Shown here: one piece after another, positions 36,256 through 47,885 of the stretch
Position numbering within the stretch: position 1 is the first letter of the stretch
Layout: every line of letters starts with the position of its first letter
Assembly: GCF_010730955.1 (NCBI RefSeq)
Contig: NZ_AP022577.1
Span: 620,001-684,000, forward strand
DNA from: Mycolicibacterium aubagnense
Lineage (GTDB): Bacteria; Actinomycetota; Actinomycetes; Mycobacteriales; Mycobacteriaceae
Direction: 5' to 3'
DNA: 64,000 nt
Notes under the pieces: generated by a model
What the model saw: only the letters and a program-made list of their open reading frames with translations
Database searches by the model: none
Told to the model about the DNA's origin: nothing
Program-made: the position numbers and the translations under genes

Positions 36256-37566
36256 TCAGGCTGTGCCGACCTGGCCGCTGAGCACCCGGCGCAACATATG
36301 CATGGCGACGGTCGTCGACCGCTCGCGGATGTCTGCCCGATTACCGGGCAGGTGGACGGTCCGGGTGTGCATTGTGCCATCGGCCAGACGCACGCTGAAA
36401 CACACTGTGCCGACCGGCTTTTCGGCGCTACCGCCGCCGGGGCCGGCAATGCCGGTGATACCCACGGCGACGTCGGCACCGAACCGCTGCAAGGCACCGG
36501 CCGCCATGGCCTCGGCGACCGGTTCGGACACCGCACCGTGCGTCGCGATCAATGCGGGGTCCACGCCGAGCAGGTCGGCCTTGGCCTCGTTGGAGTACGA
36601 CACCACACCACCGGCCAGATAGGCCGACGATCCGGGCCGGTCGGCCAGCCGAGCCGCCAGCAGGCCCGCCGTGCACGACTCGGCCGTGGCGATGGTACGG
36701 CCCGAAAGCAGTTGCGCCACTTGGTCATCGACCAACGCGCCATCCTCGGAGAAGACCTCGTGCCCATGGCGTTCACGGAGCAGTCCGGCCAGTTGCCGGT
36801 AGCTCTCGGCGGCGTCGGGTTCGTAGCGGGTGACAATCTCCAACTCACCGCGACGCAGACACGTCGTGATCTCCAGGTCGGCGAAACCGGCGACCAGGGT
36901 CTCCGCTTCCCGCAGGGTTTCGGCCAGCCCCGACTCGGGCAGACCGAACATCCGGATAGTCTCCTGCGTGTAGATGGTGCGCCCGGCAATCGCCCGCTGG
37001 GCGGTGGCCGTCTCGATGGCGCGGGTCCACATCGGCTGCAGTTCACGGGGCGGCCCGGGGAGGACGATCACGGTCGGCGCACCGTCGGTCCGGGTGACCA
37101 CGACGCCGGGTGCGGTACCGACGGGGTCCAGAATCTCGACACCCTCGGCGCTCCCGCCCTTGGGCACCAGCGCCTGCTTACGGTTGGCGGCCCGCACCGC
37201 GTCGAAATCGGCGCCGGGGAACCGGCCCATGAAAGACCGCAGGATCTCGGCGATGCGTTCTTCGAGTCCCTCGTCGAGCACCAGCTCGCGGCCGCAGAAT
37301 GTGGTCACCACGGCGACGGTCATGTCGTCGGCCGTCGGCCCGAGTCCTCCGCTGGTGACGATGAGGTCCACACCTTGCGCGGCAAGGAAATTCAGCTGGG
37401 ACTCGATGTCTTCGGGCCGGTCGCCGCAGATGGTGATGTGGGCGAGCTCGACGCCGAGTTCCAGCAGCCGATCCGCCAGCCACGGCCCGTTGAGGTCCTG
37501 GACCCGCCCGGTGAGAACTTCGGTTCCGGTCACCACGATGCCCGCACGAACGCCCATGGCGATCAC
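36256..37566 (-). CDS. cinA: CinA-family protein (competence/damage-inducible)
   Basis: The protein has an N-terminal molybdopterin-binding-like domain ([33 protein letters not shown]) with ADP-ribose/NMN-related pyrophosphatase function in relatives, and a C-terminal NMN deamidase domain ([35 protein letters not shown]). The M. tuberculosis homolog is Rv1901. It acts in pyridine nucleotide salvage and detoxification. GTG 37566 and ATG 37557 are both possible starts; no Shine-Dalgarno sequence is seen, so a leaderless start is plausible. Confidence 0.93.
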   Translation of the reverse strand: MIAMGVRAGIVVTGTEVLTGRVQDLNGPWLADRLLELGVELAHITICGDRPEDIESQLNFLAAQGVDLIVTSGGLGPTADDMTVAVVTTFCGRELVLDEGLEERIAEILRSFMGRFPGADFDAVRAANRKQALVPKGGSAEGVEILDPVGTAPGVVVTRTDGAPTVIVLPGPPRELQPMWTRAIETATAQRAIAGRTIYTQETIRMFGLPESGLAETLREAETLVAGFADLEITTCLRRGELEIVTRYEPDAAESYRQLAGLLRERHGHEVFSEDGALVDDQVAQLLSGRTIATAESCTAGLLAARLADRPGSSAYLAGGVVSYSNEAKADLLGVDPALIATHGAVSEPVAEAMAAGALQRFGADVAVGITGIAGPGGGSAEKPVGTVCFSVRLADGTMHTRTVHLPGNRADIRERSTTVAMHMLRRVLSGQVGTA

Positions 37567-37600
37567 AGTACGGCGCTACCGGAGGGCACTGCGGACTGAG

Positions 37601-37819
37601 TCAGCCCGCCAGCCAGGCGCGCACGGTGGCGAGTTCGCGCGTGTAGTTTTCCATGATGTCGTCCTGGAATCGCGAGCCGCCGCTGATCGCGTCGTCCCCG
37701 CGCCAGATCACGCGCACTCGAGAAGCGCCACGCAGGTAGACGTCGACGCGGTCGTCGGTCCGGCGCTGCCAGCCGGTGTCGGCGGTGTGTGCAGCCAGTG
37801 CGGATCGTTCGTCAGCCAT
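37601..37819 (-). CDS. Small conserved hypothetical protein
   Basis: The 72-residue soluble protein has VDVYLRGASRVRVIWRGDDAISGGSRFQDDIMENYTREL and no signal or membrane segment. A clean AAGGAGAA ribosome site precedes the ATG. It lies upstream of cinA on the same strand with a 34-base gap and may be co-transcribed. I do not recognise the family; the length and composition are typical of actinobacterial conserved small proteins. Confidence 0.65.
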   Translation of the reverse strand: MADERSALAAHTADTGWQRRTDDRVDVYLRGASRVRVIWRGDDAISGGSRFQDDIMENYTRELATVRAWLAG

Positions 37820-37853
37820 CGGCTTCTCCTTCGGGTCGACTGATAATCATGTC

Positions 37854-40751
37854 TCATGCGCCGGGCCGGAGCACCCGCGGTACCGCGTCAGGGGCCGCCG
37901 GCCGGACGTCCGGCTCGGCCAATCCGGGGTCGGCGACCGCGGCACGGGACGCGGCGTCGGCTACCGGCTGCGGTGCGGGGCCACCCGTCACCGGGACCGT
38001 CACGGGCGGGGTGTTGTAACCGCCGACCCGGACCCAGCCCGCGTTCACGCCGGGTTTCGGCACCAGCCCCCGGACATGCGCGGTCTCCCCCGGATAGACC
38101 GTCACGTAGTTGTCGCTGTACTCGATCGGCAGGATTTCGTCGGCGTCCGGAGCGGTGGTCAGCTCCGCCCGCTCGAAGAACGCGAGTTGCTTGGTCGGGT
38201 TGTGCAGGGAGATGTCGACCACCTGCTGGCCGTCACCGTTGACGGAACCGACGGCGCTGACCTCCAACCGGGCCTTGGGCATGTAGTTCAGCGGCGTCAT
38301 ATCGGCCCAACCGGTCTGGTGCAGCTCGAAGGCGACGTCCTTGTGGGGATCGCCGATGTCGTCCTGCTGCGACTGCCAATAGTTGTTGTCGGCGATGATC
38401 TCGCCGATCGGGTTCAGCAGTTCGCACCGTACGAAGAACACCCGCGAGTCGGGCACCTCGCGCGGCAACGTCATCGCGACGGTGGCGGCGCCGGACACCA
38501 CGTCGTACGGGTCGCTGACGCGCTCGTCACGCATGGTTCCGTTGATGTCATACACCCGGGTGCGAACCCGCAGGCCGACGGCATTCTCCGGGCTCTGGTT
38601 GGTGATGCTGATCTTGGCGGTGCTGTGGTCGCCCGTGGCGTACGAATCGAAGGTGACCGACAGCGGCTGCAGGCCCTTCTTCGCGCCGTAGTACGCACCG
38701 CCGGGCCGCAGGTAGTAGTCGAAGATGTTGCCGAAGAACGACGGCCAGTGGTTGTTGAGCATCCAGTAGATCGTCATCTTGCGGTCGGCCCAGCCCAGCG
38801 CGGCGAACGACTCGAACTGAGCCCGCGTCGCCTCGTAGTGCGCGAGCTGGGCCTTGCGCGTGAATTCTTCGGCGCCACTGGACGATCCGTAGCGCTGGAC
38901 GACCGCGTCGCGGATGCTCGCCAGCGCCTCGTTGCTGGGGTTGGAACCGGCGTGGAAGTACCACATGTCGTTGATCGGCCAGAGCTTGTCCGGCGGGATG
39001 AACTTTCGCAGGCTCGCGAACGGCGGGATGTGTTCGTTGTCGCCCTGTTCGGCCGACGCGCCGCGGGCGGCCGCGTAGTCGCCGCTGAACCAGTACGCCG
39101 GGGGCCGCCAGGTGTACGGGCCGGCCATCTGGATGCCGTCCCACAGCCGGTTGCCCTGCGGATCAGTGGCATACGACGACACTGTGTCGACAACGGCGTT
39201 CTGCCAGTGCAGCTTTCGCAGGATGTCGTGGTACTCGGCAAGGATGTCGGCCGGCGGATGACCGTCGCTGGCATTGGCCCACACGAACGCCGACGCATGC
39301 GAACGCAACATCAGGATCTGCGAGCGCAGACTGTCCTGCGCGACCCGGTGGTCCTCCTGGCCCCACTGCGGCCATTTCTCCCACTGGTTGCAACACATCC
39401 AGCCCACCATCAGCGGGATGCCCAGCTCGTCGGCCCGTTCCATGAAGCGCGCAGCGGGAATCTTGGATTCCATGCGGATCATGTTCAGACCCAGATCCTT
39501 GACGTAGCGCAGGATCGCGTCGTCACGATCGGGATCGTCGCGGTACAGCAGGTCGGGCGTGTAGGTGGCTCCGCGCGCCAGGAAGTCGCGGCCATTGACC
39601 TTCAGGTAGAAATTGCCGCCGGAACCCAGCTGTGGGAAGTCCTCGCTGCCGTCGCGCCCCTGCTCGATGGACCGGATACCGAACCGCTGCGTGAACTCGT
39701 CGGTGGCCTGGCCGTACTGCAGGAACTGCAGCCGCAGGTCGTACAGATCGGGCTTGCCCATCGTGTACGGCCACCAGAGGTCGGGGTGCTCGACCCGCAA
39801 CGCCTCGTAGTCGTTGGGGCTGAACGTGACGTCGCGGCTCTCCCCCGGTCCGAGCGACACCGGTCGCTCGATGTCGATGTCCGCCTTGCCGGCGCGGGTG
39901 ATGGTCGCCCGCACGACGCCGTTGACGCGCTGGTCGGAGTAGTTGGTCAGGCCCGACCGGACGCTGAGCTGGGCGCTGTCGGTGCGCGGCAACGGCAGTT
40001 GGCTGTTCACGGTGGCATCGGTGATCGCCACGTCGCCCGACATCTTCAGGGTGACCGGCTTGAAGATGCCGGCATTGCGGTCCGCCACGAACGAGTTGCC
40101 GTTGGCCGGGTTCTTACCCGGCCCCTGGTACCCGAGATAGTTCCAGTTGATCCAGTCGAACCAGCTGTCGGCCAGCTCCACGCCGTCGACGTCCTGCAGT
40201 GCCCGCTCCGGGGTGACCTTGACCGCGAGCGTGTTGGTGCGGCCGCGCTCGATCCACTTCGACACGTCGAGGGTGTGGTCGACGTACATACCGGCGATCT
40301 GGCGGCTGTCGGCGATCTGGTGCCCGTTCAGCCAGATCTCGGCCCGGTAGTTGATGCCCGGGAAGTTCAGACGGTAGGTCGAGTGCCCGGCCGGCGCGAC
40401 GAACGTCGTGCGGTACCACCAGTCCTGCTTGTACAGGTCCTGCGGCACCTTGGTCAGCAGGTTGTCACCGTAGTAGAGGTCCGGGTAGGTGCCGTCGTCC
40501 GCGAGCGTCTGCAGCACCGTCGCCGGCATGTGCCGCACCTGGTGCCAGCCGGCACCGGCGGCGGGGAATCCGTCGCGGCTGAGCTGCGCGCCACCGGCCA
40601 CCATGCCCTGCGCGGACGCCAGCTGCCAGCCTTGCGCGAGCTCCACTTCGGCGGCCGCGCTCATCGGCCTCAGCAGGCGTGGCAGATCACCGGTGCACGC
40701 GAACAGCAGCACCAGGGACATGACGGCACCCAGCACTACACCGCGGCGCAA
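37854..40751 (-). CDS. Exported glycoside hydrolase family 2 protein (exo-beta-D-glucosaminidase-like)
   Basis: The 965-residue protein has an N-terminal hydrophobic signal or lipoprotein-like segment (LVLLFACTG), a GH2 sugar-binding jelly roll (about 60-220), immunoglobulin-like domain(s), and a TIM barrel with MVGWMCCNQW, FVWANASDGHPP and AEQGDNEHIPPFASLRKF. The last two correspond in position to the acid and nucleophile regions of CsxA-type exo-glucosaminidases. It probably removes amino sugars from external chitosan or related glycans. The N-terminal start is unusual: TTG 40751, with the only strong GGAGGG site too far upstream, so the start is uncertain. Confidence 0.8.
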   Translation of the reverse strand: MRRGVVLGAVMSLVLLFACTGDLPRLLRPMSAAAEVELAQGWQLASAQGMVAGGAQLSRDGFPAAGAGWHQVRHMPATVLQTLADDGTYPDLYYGDNLLTKVPQDLYKQDWWYRTTFVAPAGHSTYRLNFPGINYRAEIWLNGHQIADSRQIAGMYVDHTLDVSKWIERGRTNTLAVKVTPERALQDVDGVELADSWFDWINWNYLGYQGPGKNPANGNSFVADRNAGIFKPVTLKMSGDVAITDATVNSQLPLPRTDSAQLSVRSGLTNYSDQRVNGVVRATITRAGKADIDIERPVSLGPGESRDVTFSPNDYEALRVEHPDLWWPYTMGKPDLYDLRLQFLQYGQATDEFTQRFGIRSIEQGRDGSEDFPQLGSGGNFYLKVNGRDFLARGATYTPDLLYRDDPDRDDAILRYVKDLGLNMIRMESKIPAARFMERADELGIPLMVGWMCCNQWEKWPQWGQEDHRVAQDSLRSQILMLRSHASAFVWANASDGHPPADILAEYHDILRKLHWQNAVVDTVSSYATDPQGNRLWDGIQMAGPYTWRPPAYWFSGDYAAARGASAEQGDNEHIPPFASLRKFIPPDKLWPINDMWYFHAGSNPSNEALASIRDAVVQRYGSSSGAEEFTRKAQLAHYEATRAQFESFAALGWADRKMTIYWMLNNHWPSFFGNIFDYYLRPGGAYYGAKKGLQPLSVTFDSYATGDHSTAKISITNQSPENAVGLRVRTRVYDINGTMRDERVSDPYDVVSGAATVAMTLPREVPDSRVFFVRCELLNPIGEIIADNNYWQSQQDDIGDPHKDVAFELHQTGWADMTPLNYMPKARLEVSAVGSVNGDGQQVVDISLHNPTKQLAFFERAELTTAPDADEILPIEYSDNYVTVYPGETAHVRGLVPKPGVNAGWVRVGGYNTPPVTVPVTGGPAPQPVADAASRAAVADPGLAEPDVRPAAPDAVPRVLRPGA

Positions 40752-40825
40752 CTCGGTTGATATAGCCCTGCTCCCTCCGAAAACTCAGCATCTGAACGCG
40801 CTTCTACAACCGAATACGCGATGTG

Positions 40826-40845
40826 GGGGCACCTCATTGTGCCCC
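40826..40845. terminator. Hairpin between the SDR and GH2 genes
   Basis: GGGGCAC (40826-40832) and GTGCCCC (40839-40845) form a seven-pair stem with a six-base loop in the 124-base gap. It may partly end transcription of the SDR gene before GH2. No T-run is present. Confidence 0.35.
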
Positions 40846-40875
40846 GTCAGCCCGGAAGTTTCGGAATCACTGAGG

Positions 40876-41613
40876 TCAGAACTTGTGCGGCACGTCGGTC
40901 GTCAGGCCGCCGTCGACGACGAACTCGCTGCCGGTGGCAAATGACGATTCGTCGCTGGCCAGGAACACCACAAAGGTCGCTACCTCGTCGGGCTGCCCCG
41001 GCCGGCCCAACGGCGCGGTCATCATGTCATCGGGAAAATATTTGGTCATCGGCGTGCGGATGAATCCGGGCAACACCGAGTTGACCCGGATCTTGTCCTT
41101 GCCCAGGTCGATGGCCGCCGACTTGGTCAGACCACGCACCGCCCACTTGGACGCGACGTACGGATGCAGCAGGGTGGCGCCGCGCATGCCTTCGATGGAC
41201 GAGATGTTGATGATCGAGCCGCCGCCGGCCGCCCGCATCGGCGCCACCACCGCCTGCATACCCAGGAAGGTCCCGGTGAGGTTGACGTCGATGCATTTCT
41301 GCCACTTGGCCATGTCGAACTCGCCGATCTTGCCGAGGGCGGTGATGCCGGCGTTGTTTACCAGGACGTTGAGCAGGCCGAACTGCTCGGCGGCGGTCGC
41401 GACCGCCGCCGCCCATTGATCGGCGTCGGTGACGTCGAGGTGGACGTAGCGGGCGGCGTCGCCGAGTTCGGCGGCCAGCGCCTCACCCTGCTCATCGAGG
41501 ATGTCGCCGATGACGACCTTGGCGCCCTCGGCGACCAGCATCCGGGCGTGCGCCGCACCCATCCCCCGTGCGCCGCCAGTGATCAGTGCAACTTTTCCGT
41601 CCACGCGTCCCAT
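40876..41613 (-). CDS. Short-chain dehydrogenase/reductase (20-beta-HSD/FabG3-like)
   Basis: The 245-residue protein has the classical SDR motifs: TGGARGMG (NAD binding), VNNAG, the catalytic Ser in INISSIEGM, and YVASK. Residues GDILDEQGEALAAELGDAARYVHLDVTDADQW resemble M. tuberculosis FabG3 (Rv2002), a 20-beta-hydroxysteroid dehydrogenase. A steroid or related alcohol is a reasonable guess, supported weakly by the P450 genes in the same window. Length is normal. Confidence 0.88.
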   Translation of the reverse strand: MGRVDGKVALITGGARGMGAAHARMLVAEGAKVVIGDILDEQGEALAAELGDAARYVHLDVTDADQWAAAVATAAEQFGLLNVLVNNAGITALGKIGEFDMAKWQKCIDVNLTGTFLGMQAVVAPMRAAGGGSIINISSIEGMRGATLLHPYVASKWAVRGLTKSAAIDLGKDKIRVNSVLPGFIRTPMTKYFPDDMMTAPLGRPGQPDEVATFVVFLASDESSFATGSEFVVDGGLTTDVPHKF

Positions 41614-41683
41614 GACGGGTCACGGTACCGCCCGGCCGACTGCTCGCCGGGAACCCGCGCGCGAATCCCGGCATACTGGTCGC

Positions 41684-42463
41684 ATGTCTGCGCCGAACGC
41701 CGGGCCGATCACGGGGCCGATCAGTGCGGTCGACGTCGATGACCCTGGCGCGACGAGCTCGAACGTCGGTGCCTTCTTCGACGTCGACGGCACGTTGGTG
41801 TCCGGTTTCATCGCGACCATCCACGCCGCGCACCGGTTCCGGCAGCGGCAGGCGGCTTTCGGCGAACTGACCGGCATTCTCGAGGCGACGGTGCGATACA
41901 AGTTGCGCCGCATGGAGTTTGAGCGGTTGCTGGTGCGGGCCGCGGGCTACATGCGGGGCGAGTCGCTGGCCGAGCAGGAGGCACTGGGCGAGCAGCTGTT
42001 CCACAGCCATGTGCAGGCCCGGATTTTCCCGACGATGCGCGAGATCGTGCACACCCATCAGCGGTCGGGCCACACGGTGGTGCTGAGTTCGTCGGCGCTC
42101 ACCATGCACGTCATGCCGCTGGCCCGCTACCTGGGCGTCGAGCACGTCATCTGCAATCACTTCACCGTCGACGGTGACGGCACCCTCACCGGCGACATCG
42201 TCCGGCCCATCGTCTGGGGCCACCGGAAGGCCGCCGCGGTCGAGGAGTTCAGCCAGGCCAATGACGTTGATCTGCAACAGAGTTACTTCTACGCCGACGG
42301 CGACGAAGACCTGCCGCTGATGCACGCCGTGGGGCACCCGATTCCGGTGAACCCGCGTCCCGGCCTGGCGGCCGAAGCGGAGCGACTCGGCTGGACGGTG
42401 GTGCGCGCCGCCGCCCCGCCCAGGGACCGGTCCGGTTGGCTACGGCGCCTCGCACGACCCTGA
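41684..42463 (+). CDS. HAD-IB-family phosphatase (SerB-like)
   Basis: The 259-residue protein has HAD motif I FFDVDGTLV, motif II SSSAL, a lysine in GHRKAAAVEEF, and motif III YADGDEDLPLM. It resembles the phosphatase half of the mycobacterial PlsC fusion (Rv2483c type) but stops without the acyltransferase domain. A serine- or lipid-phosphate substrate is possible. It is divergent from the SDR gene across 70 bases and is followed by the KstR-type promoter of the nitronate monooxygenase. Confidence 0.82.
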   Translation: MSAPNAGPITGPISAVDVDDPGATSSNVGAFFDVDGTLVSGFIATIHAAHRFRQRQAAFGELTGILEATVRYKLRRMEFERLLVRAAGYMRGESLAEQEALGEQLFHSHVQARIFPTMREIVHTHQRSGHTVVLSSSALTMHVMPLARYLGVEHVICNHFTVDGDGTLTGDIVRPIVWGHRKAAAVEEFSQANDVDLQQSYFYADGDEDLPLMHAVGHPIPVNPRPGLAAEAERLGWTVVRAAAPPRDRSGWLRRLARP

Positions 42464-42476
42464 CGTTCAGGAACAT

Positions 42477-42560
42477 CATTCGCCCAGAATCTCGGCCGAA
42501 ATGCGCGCGTAATCTTGCGCGCTGGACCGCCACGCGGTAGTAAACTAGAACACGTTTCAG
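42477..42560 (+). promoter_or_regulatory. Promoter module A with KstR-type box
   Basis: TAGAACACGTTTCA (42546-42559) fits the published KstR consensus TNNAACNNGTTNNA at every fixed position. A TAAACT hexamer just upstream (42541-42546) could be the -10 box, so a bound repressor would cover the start site. The whole 84-base stretch aligns with 47788-47870 upstream of CYP125 at about three quarters of positions. Confidence 0.75.
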
Positions 42561-42600
42561 TTTTGCCACTCCCGCCTCGGCACCAGCACAAGGAACTCCA

Positions 42601-43734
42601 ATGCGCACCGCTCTCTGCGACCAACTCGGCATCGAATACCCGATCTTCGCCTTCACCCACTGCCGCGACGTGGTCGTGGCCGTCAGCAAAGCCGGCGGCT
42701 TCGGCGTCCTGGGCGCCGTCGGTTTCACTCCTGAGCAGCTCGAGATCGAGCTGAAGTGGATCGACGAGAACATCGGCGACCACCCCTACGGCGTCGACAT
42801 CGTCATCCCCAACAAGTACGAGGGCATGGACCAGGTCGACCTGGATCCCGACGTGCTCAAGAAGCAGCTCAACGCGCTGGTGCCGCAGGAACACCTCGAT
42901 TTCGCGAAGAAGATCCTCGCCGACCACGGCGTGCCGGTCGACCACAGTGACGACGACGCGCTGCAGCTGCTCGGCTGGACCGAGGCCACCGCAACCCCGC
43001 AGGTCGAGGTCGCGCTGCAGCACCCGAAGTGCACCCTGATCGCCAATGCGCTGGGCACGCCGCCCAAGGACATGATCGACCACATCCACGCCGAGGGCCG
43101 CAAGGTGGCGGCGCTGTGTGGCTCGCCGTCGCAGGCCCGTAAGCACGCCGACGCGGGTGTCGACATCATCATCGCCCAGGGTGGCGAGGCCGGTGGCCAC
43201 AGCGGCGAGATCGGCTCGATCGTGCTGTGGCCTCAGGTCGTCAAGGAGGTCGCGCCGGTTCCGGTACTCGCGGCCGGCGGTATCGGCAGCGGCCAGCAGA
43301 TCGCCGCGGCGCTGGCGCTGGGCGCCCAGGGCGCCTGGACCGGCTCGCAGTGGGTGATGGTCGAGGAGAGCGAGCACACCGAGCAGCAGCACGCCGCCTA
43401 TGCCAAGGCCAGCAGCAAGGACACCGTGCGCAGCCGCTCGTTCACCGGGAAGCCGGCGCGGATGCTGCGCAACGACTGGACCGAGGCCTGGGAGCGGGAG
43501 GGCAACCCGAAGCCGCTCGGAATGCCGTTGCAGTACATGGTTTCCGGCATGGCGGTGGCCGCCACCCACAAGTACCCCAACGAGAGCGTCGACGTCGCCT
43601 TCAACCCCGTCGGCCAGGTCGTCGGTCAGTTCACCAAGGTCGAGAAGACCTCCGCGGTGATCGAGCGCTGGGTGCGGGAGTACCTGGAGGCCACCGGCCG
43701 GCTCGAGGCGCTGAACGAAGCCGCCTCCGTGTGA
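42601..43734 (+). CDS. Nitronate monooxygenase/2-nitropropane dioxygenase-like FMN protein
   Basis: The 377-residue TIM-barrel flavoprotein has GGFGVLGAVGFTPEQL near the N-terminus, LCGSPSQARKHADAGVDIIIAQGGEAGGHSG with the FMN-site histidine, and PVLAAGGIGSGQQIAAALALGAQGAWTGS at the phosphate site. It is closest in my memory to Rv1894c, one of several mycobacterial paralogs. The KstR-type box upstream suggests a role in sterol or related catabolism, like the family member IpdC, rather than nitronate removal. An AAGGAA ribosome site precedes the ATG. Its stop overlaps the next start. Confidence 0.88.
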   Translation: MRTALCDQLGIEYPIFAFTHCRDVVVAVSKAGGFGVLGAVGFTPEQLEIELKWIDENIGDHPYGVDIVIPNKYEGMDQVDLDPDVLKKQLNALVPQEHLDFAKKILADHGVPVDHSDDDALQLLGWTEATATPQVEVALQHPKCTLIANALGTPPKDMIDHIHAEGRKVAALCGSPSQARKHADAGVDIIIAQGGEAGGHSGEIGSIVLWPQVVKEVAPVPVLAAGGIGSGQQIAAALALGAQGAWTGSQWVMVEESEHTEQQHAAYAKASSKDTVRSRSFTGKPARMLRNDWTEAWEREGNPKPLGMPLQYMVSGMAVAATHKYPNESVDVAFNPVGQVVGQFTKVEKTSAVIERWVREYLEATGRLEALNEAASV

Positions 43735-44177
43735 TCGAGGCCGCCGGCAGCGGGTTCCTGATCGCCGTCTTGTGGATGGACCTGATCTTCGATGTTCAGG
43801 TGCTCCGCCATCGCAGGTCGGCCGATCTGCCGGAACCCGTGCTGGCGTCCATCGCCGCCTATTATCACCGGGCCACCACCACATCGCGTCCGATGAGCCT
43901 GCTGATCGCCGCCGTTATGGCAATCCTGTTGGTGGCACTGGCTTTTCACGAGTTCCATGGCGGTGTGCCAGGGTGGCTGATGCCGCCCTTCGCCGTACTC
44001 GCCGGCGGACCGGTCCTGCTTGCGTTGGCGCGTACCGTCCCGCACGCAGTGGTGCTGGGACACCGGGGCGGGACGGCTGCCGAACAGTCGCGCCTGGCCC
44101 GGTCCATCTGCCGCGACCATCTGCTGTGCCTGACCAGCATGTCCGCGTTCCTGGTGCTCTGGCTGTCGATCAGTTAG
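43731..44177 (+). CDS. Small integral membrane protein coupled to the nitronate monooxygenase
   Basis: The 148-residue protein has four predicted membrane helices (residues about 5-20, 55-75, 83-105 and 128-146) and no recognisable domain. Its GTG start overlaps the upstream TGA as GTGA, so it is translated from the same KstR-type transcript. Coupling suggests a shared task, for example membrane access for the substrate or electron supply, but no motif proves it. Confidence 0.72.
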   Translation: MIEAAGSGFLIAVLWMDLIFDVQVLRHRRSADLPEPVLASIAAYYHRATTTSRPMSLLIAAVMAILLVALAFHEFHGGVPGWLMPPFAVLAGGPVLLALARTVPHAVVLGHRGGTAAEQSRLARSICRDHLLCLTSMSAFLVLWLSIS

Positions 44178-44214
44178 GCCATGTCTTCGGCAGGCATAGA
44201 CCCATGTGCGTCGA

Positions 44215-44236
44215 TTATGTATGGTTACATACATAA
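44215..44236. promoter_or_regulatory. Perfect 22-base operator upstream of the TetR-oxidoreductase operon
   Basis: TTATGTATG-GTTA-CATACATAA has two perfect nine-base arms with a four-base spacer. It ends 18 bases before the ATG of the TetR gene, within the expected promoter, and is the most AT-rich stretch nearby. It is very likely the binding site of that regulator. Confidence 0.75.
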
Positions 44237-44254
44237 TTGACGAAAGGGCGTCGG

Positions 44255-44820
44255 ATGGTCAGCCCGCGTGACCGCATGATCGTCTCTGCCGCACTGCTCA
44301 TCCGCGAGCGGGGCGCACATTCGACGGCCATCTCGGACGTGCTCGCCCACAGCGGCGCACCACGCGGCTCGGCGTACCACCACTTCCCCGGCGGTCGCAC
44401 CGAACTTCTCTGCGAGGCAATCGATTTCGCCAACGAGCACGTCGCGCGCCGGATCGCCAAAGCGGGCACCGCGCTCGAAGCGCTCGACGTACTGATCGAC
44501 GGCTTCCGCACCCAACTCACCGAGACCGAATTCCGGGCCGGCTGCCCGGTGGTCGCGGTCGCCGTCGAGGCCGACAACCCGCCCGTCATCGAACGCGCCG
44601 CGGCGGCCTTCACCCGCTGGCTCGCCCAGCTCGAAGAACAGCTCAAGGCCGACGGCGCACCAGCGGAACAAGCCACCGAACTCGCCATGCTGGCCACCAC
44701 CGCCATCGAAGGCGCCGTTCTGGTGGCCCGCACCACCGGCTCCACCGCTCCATTGGACCTCGTGCATCGGCAGCTGCGTGCCCTAGTGTCCGCCGCGATC
44801 ACACAACGGAAGGCGTCCAC

Positions 44821-44824
<4 letters not shown>
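44255..44824 (+). CDS. TetR-family regulator (LmrA/YxaF type)
   Basis: The 189-residue protein has a TetR DNA-binding domain (RDRMIVSAALLIRERGAHSTAISDVLAHSGAPRGSAYHHFPGGRTELL) of the LmrA/YxaF type and a C-terminal dimer domain with a cysteine in RAGCPVVAVAVE, conserved in this group. GAAAGGG fits the ATG at 44255, and a TTG at 44237 would start within the operator. Its stop overlaps the oxidoreductase start as ATGA, so it controls its own operon. Confidence 0.88.
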
Positions 44825-47061
<2,237 letters not shown>

Positions 47062-47130
47062 CTAACTCGGGACGGGATCGCTCGGCAGGAGCAGCCGGTC
47101 GATGGAGCTGACGGTGTCAGGCGAGACCAG

Positions 47131-47604
47131 CTAACCGGCCGGAGCGTCCGGAGCCGGCGGCGGGACCGGCACGGGAGCCTGCGGTCCGGCCGGCATCCCC
47201 GCGGGTGGTGTCGCGTTGGCGTCCATCGGCCGCTGTGCCAGCAGGACGAGGGCCTCCTTCGGGCTGATCTCCCGGTTTTGGACGGCATGCCAGACGTCCT
47301 TCAAATAGGACAACTGGTCGGGGTCCTGCGAACCGTCCGGAGTGGACGTCGTGTACGGCGGTAGGTTTTCCGGGCTGGACAGGTGCGGTACCGGGGCCGC
47401 CTCTGGCACCGGCACCGGCTTGCCGATCGGGGCAGGCGCAGGCGCCGGCACCGCCGCAGCCGTGGTGTCGCTGGATTTCGTATCGGTTGCCGGACTGTCG
47501 GCCCAGGCCGATGGCGCGCTACCCAGCGGTAGCAGCAACGCTGCGCAGGCAAGCCCCACGACGCGAATCGTGGCGTGGGTTCTGGTGTCGTTCAGGATTC
47601 TCAT
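47131..47604 (-). CDS. Exported proline-rich protein with a WH motif
   Basis: The 157-residue protein has a signal peptide (residues about 12-35, ending AWADS), a proline/alanine-rich linker and the segment DQLSYLKDVWHAVQNREISPKEAL, followed by a second proline-rich tail. The segment matches in layout that of the protein at 8907-9524, so both belong to one exported family. A GGAGGG ribosome site fits ATG 47604. It is divergent from CYP125. Confidence 0.7.
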   Translation of the reverse strand: MRILNDTRTHATIRVVGLACAALLLPLGSAPSAWADSPATDTKSSDTTAAAVPAPAPAPIGKPVPVPEAAPVPHLSSPENLPPYTTSTPDGSQDPDQLSYLKDVWHAVQNREISPKEALVLLAQRPMDANATPPAGMPAGPQAPVPVPPPAPDAPAG

Positions 47605-47787
47605 CTGATGCCCTCCCGTCCATCTCCGGTAACCAATGGTGCTACAGGTGACTGCGGTATTGCTGGGAATTCGCCGTATCAATCTGGTGCGGCCGTACGA
47701 ATATCCAACCGCCACCACGGCCGCCAAGGGCACTCCTGCAACGGCTTCGCTACGACGAATAGTCCAATGGGAATGGGCGACCATCGG

Positions 47788-47870
47788 CATTCACCCAGAA
47801 TCCGAGCCGAATATCGGCATAACCTTGCGGCCCCGACTGCTACGCGGTACTAAATTGAAACACGTTGCAG
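47788..47870 (+). promoter_or_regulatory. Promoter module B with KstR-type box
   Basis: TGAAACACGTTGCA (47856-47869) fits TNNAACNNGTTNNA at all fixed positions, just downstream of a TAAATT hexamer. The 83-base stretch closely parallels module A at 42477-42560, including a shared upstream block around CCCAGAATC and GCCGAA that lies outside the KstR box. Confidence 0.78.
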
Positions 47871-47885
47871 AGTGAGGAGCGCCAC

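Noticed and set aside
37776..40760. 994-residue open frame antisense to the GH2 gene
   Set aside because: It mirrors the GH2 codons, has no recognisable domain, and the GH2 frame has strong domain evidence.
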